Assembly: GCA_012838135.1 (NCBI GenBank)
Contig: DUPV01000058.1
Location: forward strand, 1 to 48,315
Origin: Clostridiaceae bacterium
GTDB lineage: Bacteria; Bacillota; Clostridia; Saccharofermentanales; DTU023
DNA: 48,315 nt
Direction: 5' to 3'
In this document: positions 46,535 through 48,315 of the stretch, piece after piece
Numbering within the stretch: position 1 is the stretch's first letter
Layout: each line of letters begins with the position of its first letter
The notes under the pieces: generated by a model
Seen by the model: only the letters and a program-made list of their open reading frames with translations
What the model was told of the DNA's origin: nothing
Database searches by the model: none
Translations under genes and position numbers: made by a program

Positions 46535-47647
46535 CTACTTTAAATTCTCCGGATTAAGAGCTTCAAGCTCCTTTGCCACAAAGATGCCGTCTTTTCTAAT
46601 CAGCCTGTCATCGAAATAAATCTCTCCGCCGCCATATTCCTTTGTCTGTATATAAACAAGATCCCAGTGTATTGATGAATGATTGCCATTGGAAGCTTCA
46701 TCATAACAGGAACCCGGAGTAAGATGGATGCTGCCAAGGATTTTTTCATCAAAAAGTCCGTCTTTCATGGGTTTTAATATGTACGGGTTTACGCCGAATG
46801 AAAACTCTCCGATATATCTTGCGCCTTCATCGGTGTCAAGGACTTTATTGATTCTTTCAGTTTCATTTGCAGTAGCTTCAGTTATTTTTCCATTCTCAAA
46901 CTTAAAAAAGATATTTTCATAAGTAACACCTTGATAAACTGCAGGAGTATTGTACTGAATCTGTCCGTTTACTGAATCTTTTATGGGTGCCGTAAAGACT
47001 TCTCCGTCAGGGATATTGAGTTTGCCATCGCATTTTATTGCAGACATATTTTTTATCGAAAAAGATAAATCTGTATTCTGTCCGACTATTCTTACCTTGT
47101 CTGTTTTCTGCATAAGCTCAACAAGCGGATCCATTGCTTCCGACATTTTGCTGTAGTCAAGATTGCAGACATTAAAATAAAAATCTTCAAAGGCTTCAAG
47201 GCTTGTATTTGCAAGCTGAGCCATTGAATTATTCGGCCATCTCAATACAACCCATTTGGTATTTTTAATTCTGTATTCAGCAACGGGCCAGTTGTATTTG
47301 GAAGAAAACATATTCATTTTCTCAGGAGGTATATCTGAAAGCTCATTTACATTGTCATGGGCTCTTATTCCAATGTACACATCCATTGCTTTCATACGGT
47401 AAATATCAAAATCAGCCATTGCTTTCATCTGTTCTTCCGAACAGTTTTTTAATATCTCCCTTGTTATCGAGTTTGTTCCGTATATAACAAAAGGAACAGC
47501 GCCTGCTTTATATGTTGCGCTTACCAATGCTTTTACCAGATCAAAGCAGCTCGTGCCCACTGCCTCTATTAGAACTTTTTCATTCTTTTTTACGCTGCAT
47601 GAATAATTTATAAGATTATGTGCAAGTTTTTCTACTCTGAGATCCAT
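46535..47647 (-). CDS. M29 family metallo-aminopeptidase (AmpS type)
   Basis: 370 residues. N-terminal LRVEKLAHNLINYSCSVKKNEKVLI segment, GEVFTAPIKDSVNG near 215-228, then TANETERI and, near the C-terminus, GSIHLTPGSCYDEA and SIHWDLV with metal-binding His/Glu/Asp. It matches the family length (about 370-410) and removes N-terminal residues from peptides in the cytoplasm. Upstream of parA. Confidence 0.9.
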   Translation of the reverse strand: MDLRVEKLAHNLINYSCSVKKNEKVLIEAVGTSCFDLVKALVSATYKAGAVPFVIYGTNSITREILKNCSEEQMKAMADFDIYRMKAMDVYIGIRAHDNVNELSDIPPEKMNMFSSKYNWPVAEYRIKNTKWVVLRWPNNSMAQLANTSLEAFEDFYFNVCNLDYSKMSEAMDPLVELMQKTDKVRIVGQNTDLSFSIKNMSAIKCDGKLNIPDGEVFTAPIKDSVNGQIQYNTPAVYQGVTYENIFFKFENGKITEATANETERINKVLDTDEGARYIGEFSFGVNPYILKPMKDGLFDEKILGSIHLTPGSCYDEASNGNHSSIHWDLVYIQTKEYGGGEIYFDDRLIRKDGIFVAKELEALNPENLK

Positions 47648-47765
47648 TTCTGCCTTTCAAAAATACTTATTTTAATAATTGGTTATTTATCGTATCGTAT
47701 ATGATTTTTTATTCTTTGACCAGTTTTTTAAAGTACGGGATTTCAGTAAAAATTAAAGAATGTTT

Positions 47766-47794
47766 TTGTAAATGGATTTACTAATTTATATAAT
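47766..47794 (+). promoter_or_regulatory. Promoter of tRNA-Ser(CGA)
   Basis: TTGTAA (47766-47771), 17-base spacer, TATAAT (47789-47794); start near 47801. Confidence 0.75.
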
Positions 47795-47805
47795 AGAAAT
47801 GTTTT

Positions 47806-47899
47806 GGAGAGATGGCTGAGAGGCTGAAAGCGCTCGACTCGAAATCGAGTAAGCGGGCTAAAACCTGCTTCGGGGGTTCAAATCCCTCTCTCTCCGCCA
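47806..47899 (+). tRNA. tRNA-Ser (anticodon CGA)
   Basis: 94 nt, class II, encoded CCA. Same acceptor and first 15 bases as the GGA isoacceptor at 44354. Anticodon arm CTCGA-CTCGAAA-TCGAG (CGA). It decodes TCG. Its 3' end abuts a broken integrase gene, a common mobile-element target. Confidence 0.95.
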
Positions 47900-47904
47900 A
47901 CTAG

Positions 47905-48102
47905 TACGAGAAGCCGGTTTTGCCCGGCTTCTCTTCTTGGAAGTTGTGCTGCTGTTTCTGTAAGAATGCCTCAGCGTTTCTTGTTGCCCTTGATCGCAAG
48001 CCCGGTTGCGATCTACTTTGTTTTGCAGTTTCTGTGTATGTCATTGTAATTCAGGATCGTATAGAAATAGTCTTTTTCCTCACGAAGGTGTCCTGCCACC
48101 AT
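47905..48102 (-). pseudogene. N-terminal remnant of a Tn916-type tyrosine integrase
   Basis: The minus strand has AGGAGG before an ATG at 48102 and reads MVAGHLREEKDYFYTILNYN, then an in-frame TAG after KTK, then IATGLAIKGNKK, a frameshift, and AEAFLQKQQHNFQEEKPG, ending at a stop near 47900. The order G-H-L, Y-x-x-x-x-N-Y, ATGL, KGNKK-AEAFL matches the N-terminal DNA-binding domain of integrases of Tn916/ICE elements. The catalytic core is absent. The fragment lies directly behind tRNA-Ser(CGA). Confidence 0.7.
47908..47933 (+). terminator. Hairpin after tRNA-Ser(CGA)
   Basis: GAGAAGCCGG and CCGGCTTCTC form a perfect 10-bp stem with a six-base loop, nine bases after the tRNA. The following TTCTTGG is a poor T-tract. 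It overlaps the end of the integrase remnant. Confidence 0.65.
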
Positions 48103-48167
48103 AGTAATATGTCCTCCTCGCTTATAGTGGGCAACACCTGTCGTTGACCTAAAAATAGTATAAATAA

Positions 48168-48315
48168 TTCGAGTCGATACGGAAAGGATATCACCAACCG
48201 GATTTCTTTGTCTTAAATGGATCAACAGCCGATGCAAAGATAGATGAAAAGATGTGCCTTGGATATACGGTAGGCGCGGCCTACTTTGATGCAGCAGATT
48301 TTGCCTTCACGGATC
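48168..48315 (+). other. Open frame running off the right edge, no start visible
   Basis: From the stop at 48165 the plus strand stays open for 49 codons to the edge, with a protein-like composition (...NGSTADAKIDEKMCLGYTVG...). No start codon with a ribosome binding site is visible and I do not recognise it. It may be a gene fragment of the mobile-element region or chance. Confidence 0.25.

Noticed and set aside
44354-47899. The two tRNA-Ser genes as attL and attR of a 3.4-kb element
   Set aside because: They are different isoacceptors (GGA and CGA), each with its own promoter, and the genes between are not mobile functions; shared 3' ends are normal for tRNA-Ser.
48013-48237. A complete 74-residue gene starting at 48237
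   Set aside because: The credible start is the ATG at 48102 with AGGAGG; the frame is cut by a stop and a frameshift and is an integrase remnant.

Overview
The window looks like a low-GC Bacillota (Clostridia-type) chromosome. The evidence is strong AGGAGG-type ribosome binding sites, TTGACA/TATAAT promoters with 17-base spacers, the dnaG-rpoD-trmK-nif3 gene order, a 383-residue RpoD, type-A-like RNase P RNA, and a YtxH/DUF948 pair. Genus cannot be read from the sequence. From 1 to about 40.77 kb the window is dense housekeeping DNA. From about 40.8 kb to the end, composition and arginine codon choice change at least twice, so the last 7.5 kb is either acquired DNA or an assembly joint.

Layout, left to right. 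Positions 1-157 hold a partial tRNA (probably Trp) and tRNA-Leu(CAA). Positions 332-5164 hold a YfhO-type membrane protein, DUF948 and YtxH envelope proteins, and rnpB. Positions 5155-9921 (read leftward) hold the operon dnaG-rpoD-trmK-nif3, with the rnpB promoter inside the end of nif3. Positions 10105-19201 hold comM-dprA-topA-trmFO-queA-tgt-yajC, joining DNA uptake/recombination, topoisomerase I and tRNA modification genes, several of them overlapping. Positions 19398-21119 hold ychF-coaE on the plus strand, convergent with polA (21141-23762). Positions 23917-27498 hold a small membrane protein, a class B penicillin-binding protein and an FHA-SEDS fusion protein. Positions 27669-30438 hold rpsO-pnp, the latter with an RGG-like tail. 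Then come an AI-2E family permease, murD, and a two-gene satD/DUF3307 unit behind an unusual array of three evenly spaced operators. Positions 34695-40335 hold argCJBDF, the acetyl-cyclic route from glutamate to citrulline, with a candidate ARG box upstream. tRNA-Leu(CAG) and its terminator end this section.

The right arm holds an orphan gene-poor segment (40.77-41.3 kb) and an ECF sigma factor translationally coupled to a single-pass membrane protein (41.3-42.7 kb, CGN-rich arginine codons). It continues with an AGR-only block of iron alcohol dehydrogenase, tRNA-Ser(GGA), DegV, ParA, M29 aminopeptidase and tRNA-Ser(CGA) (43.0-47.9 kb). It ends with a broken N-terminal piece of a Tn916-type tyrosine integrase directly behind tRNA-Ser(CGA), which is a scar typical of a mobile element at a tRNA target.

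The most promising candidate for something undescribed is the satD unit. SatD carries motifs that I read as a nucleotidyl-cyclase-like palm domain followed by a helix-turn-helix, and it overlaps a tiny two-helix membrane protein. It is transcribed from a strong promoter whose start and leader carry three TTTCC-N8-GGAAA inverted repeats centred exactly 28 bp apart.
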